A stretch of DNA of 64,000 nucleotides, taken from contig NC_041716.1 in assembly GCF_900700375.1 (NCBI RefSeq), positions 20,012,578 to 20,076,577 on the forward strand, written 5' to 3'. The stretch's first letter is position 1. Each line of letters opens with the position of its first letter. This DNA is from Denticeps clupeoides. Taxonomy: Eukaryota; Chordata; Actinopteri; Clupeiformes; Denticipitidae. A model generated the notes under the pieces. It saw only the letters and a program-made list of their open reading frames with translations. It did no database searches and was not told where the DNA came from. Of this stretch, positions 46,375-57,834 are shown piece by piece. The translations under genes were made by a program, and so were the position numbers.

Positions 46375-49300
46375 CGTTATCAGCTTTCCACCGAACCAGA
46401 AGGTTCAGTGATCGCACTTTCCCAAAAGTGCCTGGATCAGTTAGGTCATATACAGAGTATGTTCTGCGGTCCCCAAGCACAACAGCTTGGCTGAGTAGGG
46501 GTGTAGGTGGACTGAGCTCAAACAGCTCCCCCTGTAGGACCAAAAAAACCCCAAAACATTTAAATCAATCATCGGTCAACATTTTCATGCATCTTTTTAA
46601 AACCAACAAGCCTTTTCAGTTTCGAGATGTAACCTGCGGGCTATCCGTGACATCCACATAGATTTTGCTGGAAGATGCGAGGGGGGCAGGCGTCTGTTAG
46701 GGTACGTGAAAACATCTTGAACATGGACCACTCTGTAAGATGTGACCACAACACAACATTTGATTAACAAATTTGTCAGAAAAATATTGGATCTGTGTTG
46801 AAAAGAAACCAGCTCACCTCTTTTACCCTGACCAGAGGTGTACAGGTCAAATACTACATTCAGTGTCTGCCTCATTTCCCATGATGGCACAGTACAGTGC
46901 ATACCCTGCAACAGTTATTACGCATTATTTCCAGTGGTGCTTCACTGACTATCCTAAAACATCATCAGAGCTTCAGAAGCATGTTCTTAATCTATGTAAA
47001 CACAACCGATTAAATAAATGCAATAAAACTAATGTCTTCATGCGTTTATGTATGCTACGTGTGGCATAAATACAACATTTAAAGTAGCATAATATCCTTT
47101 GGACACATTTTCGTCAAATTCTTACTTGGAAATTTCAAAATGCCTGTAATTTGCGGAATTTGTGTCATTAACACCACTGACCAACAACAATGTTTGCTGC
47201 AAACAGGAAGTCGTGCCGGTGTTTTTCCTGAAAAAATGTATTAACCCACTGGTTCTCCAGAGTCTCGCATGACGAAACAAAAAAAAATTATTTTTACATC
47301 CAATCACTGAGCAACTGCAATGCTTCAAACGTTTGGAAGCCATGATGGTCGGTGGAGATAATGTTTTAGGAGGATAATGTTTAATTCAAGATCAAACCGT
47401 CTGAGCTACCACACTCTTAACACATATCGCCATTTCTAGTCAATGCAGGGATAATGCGAAACTCCCAGCTGAAAATGCTTTCATCTTGTAGTCTTCTCCT
47501 GCTATGTGAGAAATTTTTGAATATTAGGAGTTGCTTAGAGGTGAGAAGATTGATGATTGTGAAGAAGGCACAGATCAAAATGCTAGTCGGTAAAAGTTAC
47601 TTGACAACTCAAATGTACTAGTGTGCACAAACTTTTGTATGGTGTTCATTTCCTCTTTTCCCCAATTAAGCAAAAAATGCACACATCATTTTTGATTGCA
47701 TCTGGGCACTTTATGTGTTTTGCACAGGAAGCCATTCAGCCCAGAAAAGCCACTGGGCATCTTTAAGTTAATTTAAGTGTTTGGGAACCTTAATCTCCTA
47801 ATCAATTAACTATTTCATATTTCACAGCAATAGATAATAGAAGTCTGAATGTACAGTGTCACACGGTGCATTGCTAAATTCTGTTTTTACAGAAAGTTTA
47901 ACCTGCCTGGCATACTGGCCTGATGTGTACAGCCTGGGAGAAATAACTGCTGTGAAAGAGCTTCTCGGACTTCAACAGCACAGCCAGACCAGCCTACAGA
48001 AGCACACAAAAAATAAGATAAGTGAATAATACAAGAACTGATTCATCATGCAGTTCATCCCCTCAATATGTCTTTCAAATCCAATAGCATAAAAAAAAAA
48101 AAAAAAAAAAAAACAGAAACAAGATTGTGGATAACTAAACACTTTTTACTATTATACTGGAAAAAAATGAATAATGAATTTAATTAATAATAATGAATTC
48201 ATTAATCAATATCCTATTTTATAATATGCCATGTATTTCATGATACCTTGGAACCACAAGGAAGAAGTTTCTTCCATGGAGTCAGATTCTCAGTACAAAC
48301 TATTTCTCGAGGCAATATAGCATACCGCAGGAACCGTGGGTCCGTTGCTGTGAACAGGAAGCAAAAAATTCATTTAGATACACCAAACTATATCGGGTCC
48401 AAACAGGCACACTATACTGCATACCAAATATTCATTATGCAAGCATAATAAAGTAATACACCTTACCATTTCCTACACCTAATGGCTTGAAAGAGGCGGG
48501 TGGGCTGAACAGTATTTGTTGAGTCAATGAAGTTCAGCGAGGCACAAAAATATCCCTGATAGAACATTTGTGAGCTCCTTCCAGGTGCTATCAACACTAA
48601 AAAAGAAGAAAAAAATAGTAAAGTGGCCCTGTGCATTAAAAAAAAAAAAAAAAACATACAGTGAAGTACATAGGGCAGTGGTGGGGTGGTTAAGAACGTG
48701 GCCCCGTAATCAGAAGGTTGTCGGTTCGAATTCCGATCCACCAATTCCAATGCCACAGAGTAAGCCACGGAGTAAAGCACCGTCCCCACACACCAGCTCC
48801 CCAAGCCTGTCATTGCTGCCCGCTGCTCACCAAGGGTGATGGTTAAAGCAGGAGGACACATTTCATTGTGTCACCGTTGTTTCACAATGACAATCACTTC
48901 ACTTTCATGCCATCAATTTTTGTACTCATCTTGAATATTCCATATAAAGTCATGGGGTGCTATACTCATGCTCCCAGGTACAGCGGGAAAATATCCGGTC
49001 TAAAACAATGATAGTGTGAATGACGTTACTAAATGGAACCAGGAATCCTTCCAGAAACTGTGCTCCCATTAAAAAAAAAAAAAAGAAGCCAAAATCAACA
49101 CGGTCTAGAAGTGTACTCATGTCCTGTGGGGTGACATTTAATCATAGTTGCCGTAGCCACCGGGCTAAAAAAGAGGAGGGGGACATGCCAGCTGATATCA
49201 GGTTTCAATTAATCTCTGATGATATGGGGATATGGGGCTTCACCATAGCAGTAGATGACTGATTTACTATGAAGCTGCTACCTCACATCCACTTTTTTTT

Positions 49301-50184
49301 AATTGACCTCCAGTTCTCCATTCATGCCATGTTTCTCTCATTGTGATTCTCTGAACACCAAGCAGTCAATTTCATAGGCTGCACATGGGAAATTGAGTGA
49401 GGTGCATGGCAGTGTAGCCAGAATGGCCAGTTTCCCACCCTATTCTGAGTTCTACTCTGGGGGAATGTCAAGCAGTTCGAGAAGGGTGGGTTTTGAATGG
49501 GAGGAATCAGATAAGCGTGTCAAACATGCATGTATGTATGTATGTATGTATGTATGTATGTATGGGGGAGATGATGGAAATCCCGAAAACCCAGTGGTAC
49601 TCACTCGGTTGACCGTGTCATGAACCACACCCAAAGCTCGGCTCCAGGAGGGCGGGGAGGAAGGGCTGCCCCACTGCATTGTCCTCCAGTAGCCCTGCGT
49701 GAAGGAGACTGCAGCTCAACGCACAGAGAACTTGGAAATCACTTGTCCCAAGGACTTCGGGAAGAGGTGATAGTGGGACACTGAAAAGCAATTTTTATTT
49801 ATTTACATCACCGCTGAGATGCATGTTAATTAAATACAACGTTTAAAGTCCAATCGCATGTGCAGTATTTACGGTGTAGTCTGACCACCAGACATAATAA
49901 ATAAAAAAAAGACCTGAATATTCATTTATATTCATAAGGCACGATCAGCAGCATTTTACAGACCTTTCTTTCCACCCTGAAGCAAATCAACGCCCCAAAC
50001 CGTGCGGAACTGAAAACTGGCATGGATGTCGCCAGAATGCAGCGGCCTGATGGCCAGCTCCTCCGCGAACTCGTCCCTGAAAGGCGAGCGGGCCGAGGCA
50101 AGCGTCAGCGTCGGCATTTAACAAATGCGGCAAGAGGCTAAATGAATAGGCTACAATGACAAAAACCCTGTCGCGAGCAACCAT
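41435..50184 (-). CDS. pigt: PIG-T, GPI transamidase subunit
   Basis: About 12 exons run from the ATG at 50184 to the stop at 41435 (for example 45405-45607, 45968-46168, 46375-46531, 46634-46732, 43164-43247, 41435-41684). PIG-T is an ER membrane subunit of the complex that attaches GPI anchors to proteins. Matches include the signal peptide [93 protein letters not shown] and [25 protein letters not shown] (the membrane helix). Several exons need single-base corrections to stay in frame (about 50100, 49620-49720, 48500, 46683), while similarity on both sides of each remains high. One intron appears to use a GC donor. An essential single-copy gene is unlikely to be dead, so sequence error is favoured. 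Confidence 0.88.
41777..42335. mobile_element. Tc1/mariner-like DNA transposon relic in a pigt intron
   Basis: The left end (41777-41803, 'cactattttttaagcaaagggaacac') and right end (42307-42335, 'cttgttccctatatttttttgag') are worn inverted repeats. Inside are pieces typical of a common fish element: 'gatgtcccagatatgctcaattggattcagg', 'aggaacccagggccaaccgcaccagcatatgg', and 'cagcaaaccttcttgccacagctcgcatt'. Most of the transposase region is deleted. Confidence 0.65.
43665..43702. repeat. (ATAA)n microsatellite
   Basis: About nine uninterrupted copies of the unit aaat/ataa in a pigt intron. Confidence 0.9.
44790..45276 (-). mobile_element. short Tc1-like element with long inverted ends, in a pigt intron
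   Basis: The left end (44790-44905) and right end (45160-45276) are inverted copies of about 115 bp. They begin 'cagtacaggccaaaagtttggacac', the typical end of a fish Tc1-like family. Between them, 44966-45166 (minus) encodes the C-terminal transposase end ([23 protein letters not shown]) with the SPDLNPIE motif and its Glu. The N-terminal two thirds are gone, so it is non-autonomous. Confidence 0.8.
46336..46371. repeat. (CA)n microsatellite
   Basis: About 17 CA units directly beside the donor site of the pigt exon 46375-46531. Confidence 0.9.
48672..48909 (+). repeat. tRNA-derived SINE, family B (pigt intron)
   Basis: Full-length copy: head 'gggcagtggtggggtggttaagaacgtggcc', B box 'ggttcgaattcc', 'gtaaagcaccgtccccacac', 'gctcaccaagggtgatggtt' and the tail 'acaatgacaatcacttcac'. 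Confidence 0.85.
49529..49564. repeat. (TATG)n microsatellite
   Basis: About nine copies of tatg/atgt, about 40 bp from the pigt exon at about 49608-49710. Confidence 0.9.
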
Positions 50185-50300
50185 CTTCCCCGTCAGTGCA
50201 GCAGAGCACCATGTTACTTCCCTGTCACGTGGCTCAGCGTCGACCAATCACATCGAGGCTTTCGTGTTCATCTGCGACGTCAAGTCTGCGCTGCGGTTGC
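50185..50300 (-). promoter_or_regulatory. pigt promoter elements
   Basis: Upstream of the pigt ATG (50184, minus) are an E-box cacgtg (50226-50231) and a CCAAT box (50244-50248), in a moderately CpG-rich stretch. This spacing is typical of a housekeeping promoter, but the start site is not shown. Confidence 0.45.
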
Positions 50301-51059
50301 GCATCCCGGTCGTTTCATGATTTCATGAGTGCAGGGAAGGCAAACCTGGCCTAACAATACAACAGTAGAGAATCCCCAACTGACCACACACGTTTTCTCC
50401 AACATGCTACGCTAGTCAACATTTAATTAGATTTAATTAGATCTGCAATCATTCTTGTCCAAATACAGAAATATTGTGAGGGACATGCATTCTAAATTTA
50501 GCACTACTTGGCCATTTTCTTGTTAAGCACTGAAATTAATCCTTCATAAAATTCATGTAATAGACTAATTTTTAATTCCAGTATCATAAGCAGATTTCAA
50601 TTTTACTGTTGGTGGCAGCAGAGTCCAATCTTTTTATTAGCACAAAAACTATTATTATATTAAAACTAAGAAACGTTTTTTGAAGATTATGGAAGATTAG
50701 ATATATACCGCAATTGAGGTGCATCAAGCCATGAAGGGTGGTGGCAGCAGTAGGTGTCCCAACTTCTTTGAAAATAACCGTACTGCAGAAAGTAGTGTTG
50801 AAATCTGAATGGAGGTGTCGTGGACAGGATGTTTGAATGTTTGTGGACTGAAAATTTGCCCAATTATGTTGAAATCAGTTTTGATGCCTTGCAACGATGC
50901 AGGACAAGCGTTGGCAGAAAAAAGAAAAGAGTAGAGTAAAGGTTCCCCACCAAAACGTTTTTTTTACATCGCTGCTGTTAAATACAAGAGTTTGTGGGAA
51001 AACAGTCACTGTTTCTCAATGTCCATTATGACTTCATAAATTCTTTTCACACATTGTAA
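50301..51059. other. spacer, nothing seen
   Basis: AT-rich sequence between the divergent pigt and phactr3 genes, with no supported exon. Confidence 0.45.
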
Positions 51060-51270
51060 ATGTACAGAAATGTACATTTACAGCATCTACCAGACGGGCG
51101 TATCCAGAGTGATTTACAACCAGTGGTCACAGGGACAGCCCCCCCCCCGGAGACACTCAGGGTTAAGTGTCCTGCTCAGGGACACGATGGTAGTAAGTGG
51201 GGTTTGAACCTGGGTCTTTGTGGTCTTCTGGTTCATAGGCAGGCGTGTTGCACACTAGGCTATTACCAAG
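51060..51270 (-). repeat. tRNA-derived SINE, family A
   Basis: On the minus strand: head 'ggtaatagcctagtgtgcaacacgcctgcc', B box 'ggttcaaacccc', body 'gagcaggacacttaaccctgag', and tail 'gtctggtagatgctgtaaatgta'. Diverged, nearly full length. Confidence 0.8.
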
Positions 51271-51411
51271 TGTGTCACTTACTGAAATCAGGCTCTACCA
51301 TCAGTATTTGCAACAAAAACAGGAGACACAGAAAAGAAAGCTTCATTAGAGATGCTGAGGGTGACCTTTATTCTCATGCTCCTCGTGCATCTGTAGAGGA
51401 ATCTAACATCT

Positions 51412-51686
51412 GAAATAACCATCAAGTCATTTGGAACAGGTCTAATGTATGTATGCTGGTGGTGTTTTCAAGATTTCAAGTAAAGGCTTGTAAGATGATC
51501 AAACCAGCCATGACAGAGTTTTATTTTTAATTGATCTGCATCGTGCACAAATGAAATAACCATCAAGTCATTTACTACAAGATGCCACACAGCACACACT
51601 GGTGGAACAGGTCTAATGCATGTATGCTGGTGGTGTTAGACCTGAGAAGATTTCAAGTGAAGGCTTGTAAGATGATCAAACCAGAC
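51412..51686 (+). repeat. imperfect direct repeat, two units of about 100-130 bp
   Basis: Both units share 'gaaataaccatcaagtcattt', then 'ggaacaggtctaatg.atgtatgctggtggtgtt', then 'aagatttcaagt.aaggcttgtaagatgatcaaacca'. Unit 1 is about 51412-51509 and unit 2 about 51553-51686. Unit 2 carries two extra inserts. The pair ends just before the assembly gap. Confidence 0.85.
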
Positions 51687-51720
51687 TGATCTGATAGAGC
51701 ATGCTTTCTATCTCCTCTGG

Positions 51721-51940
51721 NNNNNNNNNNNNNNNNNNNNNNNNNNNNNNNNNNNNNNNNNNNNNNNNNNNNNNNNNNNNNNNNNNNNNNNNNNNNNNNN
51801 NNNNNNNNNNNNNNNNNNNNNNNNNNNNNNNNNNNNNNNNNNNNNNNNNNNNNNNNNNNNNNNNNNNNNNNNNNNNNNNNNNNNNNNNNNNNNNNNNNNN
51901 NNNNNNNNNNNNNNNNNNNNCCCCCCCCCCCCCCCCCCCC
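51721..51940. other. assembly gap (200 N) plus a 20-C run
   Basis: Positions 51721-51920 are N, so the true length is unknown. They are followed at once by 20 consecutive C (51921-51940), then GC-rich sequence leading into phactr3 exon 1. The gap probably hides a G/C-rich repeat in the phactr3 promoter. Confidence 0.95.
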
Positions 51941-52034
51941 GCTCGGCGGCGGATGCTCACGGCGGCCGTCAGCCTCGGTACCAGCCGCGCTCCAGTCGCC
52001 TCGTCCTGACCTTGGTCGCCCGCGCTCGGGCTCC

Positions 52035-52140
52035 ATGGCGGCGTCGGACGGAATGGATACGTGCGTCCTGCAGCGCGCCAGATCGCGGAGCGACCCGAAC
52101 ATCCTCACCGAGTCCGGCATCGAGCTGGTGCACAGCGCAG
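52035..52140 (+). CDS. phactr3: phactr3 coding exon 1
   Basis: The ATG at 52035 starts MAASDGMDTCVLQRARSRSD, followed by PNILTESGIEL. This matches the PHACTR3 start (MAASEDGS..LVSRGRSQSDPS), including the phospho-type RSRSDP motif. A gtagga donor follows at 52141, leaving phase 1, which fits the exon at 63619. The exon sits in a CpG-rich block beside the gap. PHACTR3 (scapinin) binds PP1 and G-actin and is nuclear-matrix associated. The rest of the gene lies beyond the window. Confidence 0.85.
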
Positions 52141-52728
52141 GTAGGAGAGCCGAGAGAGCCGAGACGCGCTTTCTTATTGTCTGGAGATGCAATTCCACTC
52201 ATAACTCATAACGCATCAATAACCAATATTCATAAGCAATATTCGGGGAGCCGGTGTTCATTTCATCCCAGGGTTTTGCACGTTCTGGTTCCATCTGTTG
52301 GAATGAAGAGATTGGTGACACGGGCCCGTGACGTGAAGCGCACAATGATGCCCCCCCCCCTAAAAAAAAAAAACACGTTTATTCTCGCATTTTCTGCCCA
52401 CCGGGCATAATGCCTCCTGCTCGGTTATACTGGGAATTTTTATACAAATGATCCGTGACCCGGGTGATCGCAGGATGCGTGTGATGCCACAGCTCGGGGG
52501 TGGGGGGCTCTGGGAAGATGTTGGGGACTGGGGACCACTGGGCGCCTTTAAAATTCAGTTAGATTAAATATTTAAATAACAAAACACACACATAACTTTG
52601 AATTACGCGAATGATCATATATGGATGTTTCATAAACTGCCAGAATTCCCAGGATGAGGTCCAACCCGTCTCCTCCCTACACTACAACAAGTCAACTGAT
52701 CTCACGTGGAGAGTGAAGTTCACAGCAC

Positions 52729-53463
52729 TTCTCCTCTCCTCTCCTCTCCTCTCCTCTCCTCTCCTCTCCTCTCCTCTCCTCTCCTCTCCTCTCCTCTCCT
52801 CTCCTCTCCTCTCCTCTCCTCTCCTCCCTTCTCCTGTCCTCTAGTCCTCCTCTCCTCTCCTCTTCTCCTCTCATCTCCTCACTTCTCCTCCCTTCTCCTC
52901 TTCACCTCCTCTCCTCCTCTCCTCTCCTCTACTTCCTTCTCCTGTCCTCTTGTCCTCCTCTCCTCACTTCTCCTCCCTTCTCCTCTTCTCCTCCTCTCCT
53001 CTCCTCCCTTCTCCTGTCCTCTTGTCCTCCTCTCCTCTCCTCTCATCTCCTCCCTTCTCCCCCCTTCTCCTCTCCTCTTCTCCTCCTCTCATCTCCTCCC
53101 TTCTCCCCCCTTCTCCTCTCCTCTTCTCCTCCTCTCATCTCCTCACTTCTCCTCTCCTCCCCTTACTTCTCTTCTGTTCTCCTCTCCTCACTTCTCCTCC
53201 CTTCTCCTGTCCTATCCTCTCCACCCTTCTCCTCCCTTCTTCTCCTCCTCTCCTCTCCTCTCCTTACTTCTCTTCTTTTATCCTCTCCTTACTTCTTCTC
53301 CCTTCTCCTCTCCTCTTTTCTCCTGTCCTCTTCTACTCCTCTCATCTCCTCCCTTCTCCTCTCCTCTCCTCTTCTACTCCTCTCATCTCCTCCCTTCTCC
53401 TATCCTCTTCTCCTCCTCTTCTCCTCCTCTTCTCTTCTCTTCTCTTCTCTTCTCTTCTCTTCT
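52729..53463 (+). repeat. polypyrimidine tract, (TCTCC)n and variants, about 735 bp
   Basis: Almost pure C/T on the plus strand. It starts as a regular ctcct pentamer and decays into cttctcctcc and ttctc variants. It lies in phactr3 intron 1 on the transcribed-sense strand. Long reading frames here (Ser/Leu/Pro repeats) are by-products of the repeat. Confidence 0.95.
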
Positions 53464-53514
53464 TTGTGCATTTGATGAGAGGCACACTCATTAAAATAAA
53501 ACAAAGACTCACAA

Positions 53515-53572
53515 ATACTATACTATACTATACAATACTATACTATACTACACTATACTATACTATATTATT
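53515..53572. repeat. (TACTA)n minisatellite
   Basis: About eleven units of tacta/tatac just after the polypyrimidine tract. Confidence 0.85.
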
Positions 53573-54715
53573 CCAATCGTTGTGCAGTTAATGATTCTTG
53601 TGACATGCAGCAAATTGCATTTGTGTAGCTAAGCAACCAAAACGTGACCCACTGGAATAAGTGTTGTGGGTGAGGAGCTGTATATTCCCATTACAGTAAA
53701 AAAGCTGAGGATAACAGTGTCCGACAATGTCCCAGAAATAGTTTTATTAATTGTTTCTCTAATGAGATTTGTAAGTCTGCTTGTAAGTCTAATTGTACTA
53801 AAAGTAAAAGTAACCAGCTTTAGCCACATCTATCCTTGTGAACCTATAGAGAGAATGGTTGTATAATGAGATTGGATGATTGTGGTTTGATCAGTGCCAG
53901 TTGTGTTTATTTGAGAGATACTTTCAATGTGATTACACCATGGGGCACCAAGGTTTACCAGACAGTGGAGGTTTTCTTTAATAATGAAAAAAAAAAATAG
54001 CACTGTAGTGTCTATTTTGAATCTGTTTGCTATTCTGTTTTCATCAGATTGCACATTGAAATGTATTCATGAAAAGATGAAAGCGCCAGTCAGCATGTGT
54101 CAGGTAACGATGAGAGGAAGACGCTTTCCATATCGAACAGCACGTTACACAGACCAAACCCAACCTCTTGCGCCTGGAAGCTGAGCCTTGTTAGAAATGC
54201 ACAGCATCCTTGGAGACCCACAAGCAACTGTTGCTTTCCCCATCACACTGAAAAAGATGCTGTGTAATTCATCCAGCACTTTTTCGTGGCTAATGATGTA
54301 AATGGCTGGAATTCCCTGGTGCACATTCCGCCTGCAGAAGTGTGTCTGGATCATGAGAAAAAAGAGACACGGTTGATCTGCACACTTTTTAGTCTTCATT
54401 CTCCAGTCAAATTAGACGGCAGCCTCTGAAGTATTGCAGTACAGAGCTGTAAAAAAAAAAATGCACACGGAACCTGAGGCAGGCCTATCAGCAGCAAAAA
54501 ATAGCTGAGCAACCTGTCAATATAATATTGTGATTGTGAATATTGTCATTGTCATCAACTTGAAAATTGTGCATATTGTAAAGTATAATACCACATGTTT
54601 ATCATAGTATAGATTTATCCGATGTTGGGACACAGCTTTAAGTATATTTAAGATGTTGAAGTATAGTAACAATGATATTAATTTAGCTTCATATTCTTTT
54701 AAAATTCTTGAATAC

Positions 54716-54862
54716 ACTGCATTTATCGAGAGCACCTTACAATCAGTATTTACAGGGAGTAGTTACTCGGGTTTAAGTGTCCTGCTCAGGGACACAATGG
54801 TAGTTAGTGGGGTTTGAACTTTGTGGTCTTCTGGTGTCTGACCCGCTAGGATACTGCTACTC
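54716..54862 (-). repeat. tRNA-derived SINE, family A, diverged
   Basis: The minus strand carries 'agcagtatcctagcgggtcagacacc', 'ggttcaaaccccact' split by a small deletion, 'gagcaggacactt', and the short tail 'aaggtgctctcgataaatg'. Confidence 0.7.
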
Positions 54863-57799
54863 TTATAGCAACTATTCCAGTGTCAAATTAATACGAATAG
54901 TGTTTATATAATCACAACCCAAATAAAATTGATGCTATCCACCGTTTTAAATTAACACTGGAGAGTGTTCATTTAATGCTGGCATATTTAATGCCAAAAA
55001 TATAAAAATATGTATACATATGTATGCTATAAATGCTCAGAATGTTCATTGATGGTGCGGTTTATCATTTTAAAATGATTTGGTCGTGGAATGTTTCACA
55101 GTGTCCTATGTAGGATTTTTAGATGGCTATGATAATTATACGTATGGATAATTATAAAATCTCTGTCATAAGTTTTGATCATTTTCAGGGTGCGTGGCCA
55201 AAGACGTAGTTTCAGCTCCCTTTTCACAGTTCGGTTTCTGTCCGCCCAGCATTTATCTGACTTAGCTCACATCTGAAGACTGGAGCCTGCGTGGGAATAG
55301 TTAGGCGGACCGAAGGAAAGGCTGCCTGAGGCTCAGGGCCATTCAGACAAGGTGTTGTAGGGGCGGAGTAGTACTTCCTGACGCTACCTTGTGTAGGTCT
55401 GGATCCATCGAACCCGAAGCGCTGCTGCATCGCTGTTTACTGATGAGGCAGAAGCAGGATGTGACTCATCACCTGCACCGTACGCCATGGCCGCATCTCT
55501 CTAGGTGTGCGTGCGTGCATGCATGTGTGTTTAATGAAAAGAAATGGATTTAAGTCTGAATAATGTCATGTACGTATGTGTGGGTGGGTGGAGCCCTGGG
55601 TTCAGGTCCCATCTTAGGTGCCGGCGGGGTCTGACGTTGCTGAAGTAGCCCTGGTGTGTGTGCATGTCTGTTCAATCCATGATGAAGGCTTTATGCTTGA
55701 ATACGTGATGTAGCTGTGTGTCTGATGTGGCAGTGGGTGTGGTCCTGAAACGTCTGAAATTTCAGTCATTTCATGGAACAAAATGACATAGCCATACAAC
55801 GGTGACATTGTTGCTGCAGCTTAAACTCCCCCATGTTTGCTTAAAAAATATTTTTTTACATTTTCAAGGTTTAAGGTGATACAGTATTGTTCATTTTTAG
55901 GTTATTGCCCAGAGAACTTACCGTTGTGATCAAAGCTGTTGGTTGCAGGACACAGATGCAACGGAAGTTAGGAAGAATTAAATGAGACATGAATGGCGAT
56001 GAGAGAAGTGAGAGACCAGGGGAACGGTCTATAGCACAGGTCTGGTAATGACACCACAAATGGTTCGAATGTTTTCAAGGAAACGCAGAATTCAGGAATT
56101 TCATAGTGATTTTGTATTTTTTTTCTAAAATGAATTTGTCACCTCCCACTTTAAGCTGGATTTTAGCTTGATTGAGCAAATTAAATCAACATTTTAGGAG
56201 TGTTTATTGATTGAAGAATGATCAGTGAAAATATTAACTGATTGATGTTGAACTGAAGCCCGATACTTTGTGCTGCTTTAGCTGTGACACGGGCATCATA
56301 AATGCAGATGTCACAGGTCAGGGTGACAAAATTATGAAATGATAATGGGAATGAAGGGCCAGGACGTTTACAAGAGACTTGTGGTGGTTAAACTCTGTCA
56401 GGGCTACATGCTGCACTGAAAACCAAGACGATGGCTTAGTGGCACTTGTCATCAGATTGTAATCACTGGTGTGCAAATTTTGGATTTCCAGTTCAGTGCT
56501 GTTATTTATGAGAATTATTTATAATTGATATGCTGTGATATGAGCCATATTGTGATTCATTTTTTATATGATAGTTAATACATTTAAAAACAACACCATA
56601 AATAATATAAAAAAAGTAGTTGCTGTCTACATGTTTGTAGTAGTTGCTGTCTACATTTGTTTCTGGACAGTGTGACTGTAAAATTAGTAATAATAGTTAT
56701 AATATTGATAGAAAGTACTAAATAAGACCACAGGCTTGATTGACTGGCCCAGGTTTGCAGAGTGAAACGGAGAGAGGGAGCGGTGAAGAGAGGGGGATGG
56801 GAGCCGGAGAAAACAACAATGAAGCAGCGGATGGATGATGACTTTGGGTGACTCACCAGCATCAAATCATTACACAGAAAAGGATGGTGGTTCTTAACTG
56901 GGCTCATTGGTTTTTCTGAGTGCACGAGTCTCCCCCCTCCTTAATATTGGCATGAACCTGCAAAAGTAATTAAATAAAGAAGCCCCCTGGTAAATTGAGT
57001 ATTTTGCATGTGCCGCTGATGCGAATTGTCTAGAATGTGAATCATGACGAGGCCTGCAGAACATTGTATACTGGATCCAGTGGCTGGACGGGGTATGCGA
57101 CATTGCAGGCATCTATATCTTCTTGTAGCTCGAAGGACGGGAAATGCTGACGAAGGCCGAGTCGGTGGGAAGTGCGCTCGACGGCCTGTCACGTTTTCAG
57201 CAGCACAGAGAGCGACTCAGGCTGAGGGATTACAGCAGTGCCTCGGCCCTGAACAGTGGGATCATTTGAGCATGTGCAGTGGGATCCAGTGGCCGACTGA
57301 AAGCCACAGCTACCAGATGTGTGTGTGTGTGTGTGTGTGTGTAATGAATTGCACAATCATCTTCATATGAAATACTGTCATCAGGGCAATTTCTTGCTGA
57401 TTCCATTTGAATATTAATACCAGTAATCATTATATATAAGTGGATTATTAAGCTCTCGTTTACACAAAGTGACAGTAATGGCTGACTGTCCTTTGTAAAT
57501 AAAAAGTCCTTAGTACACATAATATAAAAATAGTTTGTTTAAATTTTTTTCAAAACAAGTACATTAATCCTTCCACTAAGTGTTAACATTAATCTTTTTG
57601 TTAAATGGAATTTGTATCTGTAACATGCTCCATTAAAATGATTAATGAATGAATTAATGAATGAATTTATCATTTTGTGAGAATTTTTTAGCAGCTTTTT
57701 AAATTTCTAACATACAGCTGCGACTTGCACTTTAAAAACTAAACTATCCTTGTAATGAATTTTTATTGGTAGACTGGCCATATATTTTACAGCTTGAAA

Positions 57800-57834
<35 letters not shown>

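Noticed and set aside
51653-52198. Frames crossing the N gap
   Set aside because: Unknown bases cannot be read as coding.
52706-53591. Long plus-strand frames of Ser/Leu/Pro in the C/T tract
   Set aside because: Produced by the pentamer repeat, which has no stops in several frames; no splice sites or homology.
55190-55515. Moderately GC-rich stretch in phactr3 intron 1 with an ATG near a gtgtgc donor
   Set aside because: The frame after the ATG ends in a stop within six codons, and no promoter signs are clear.
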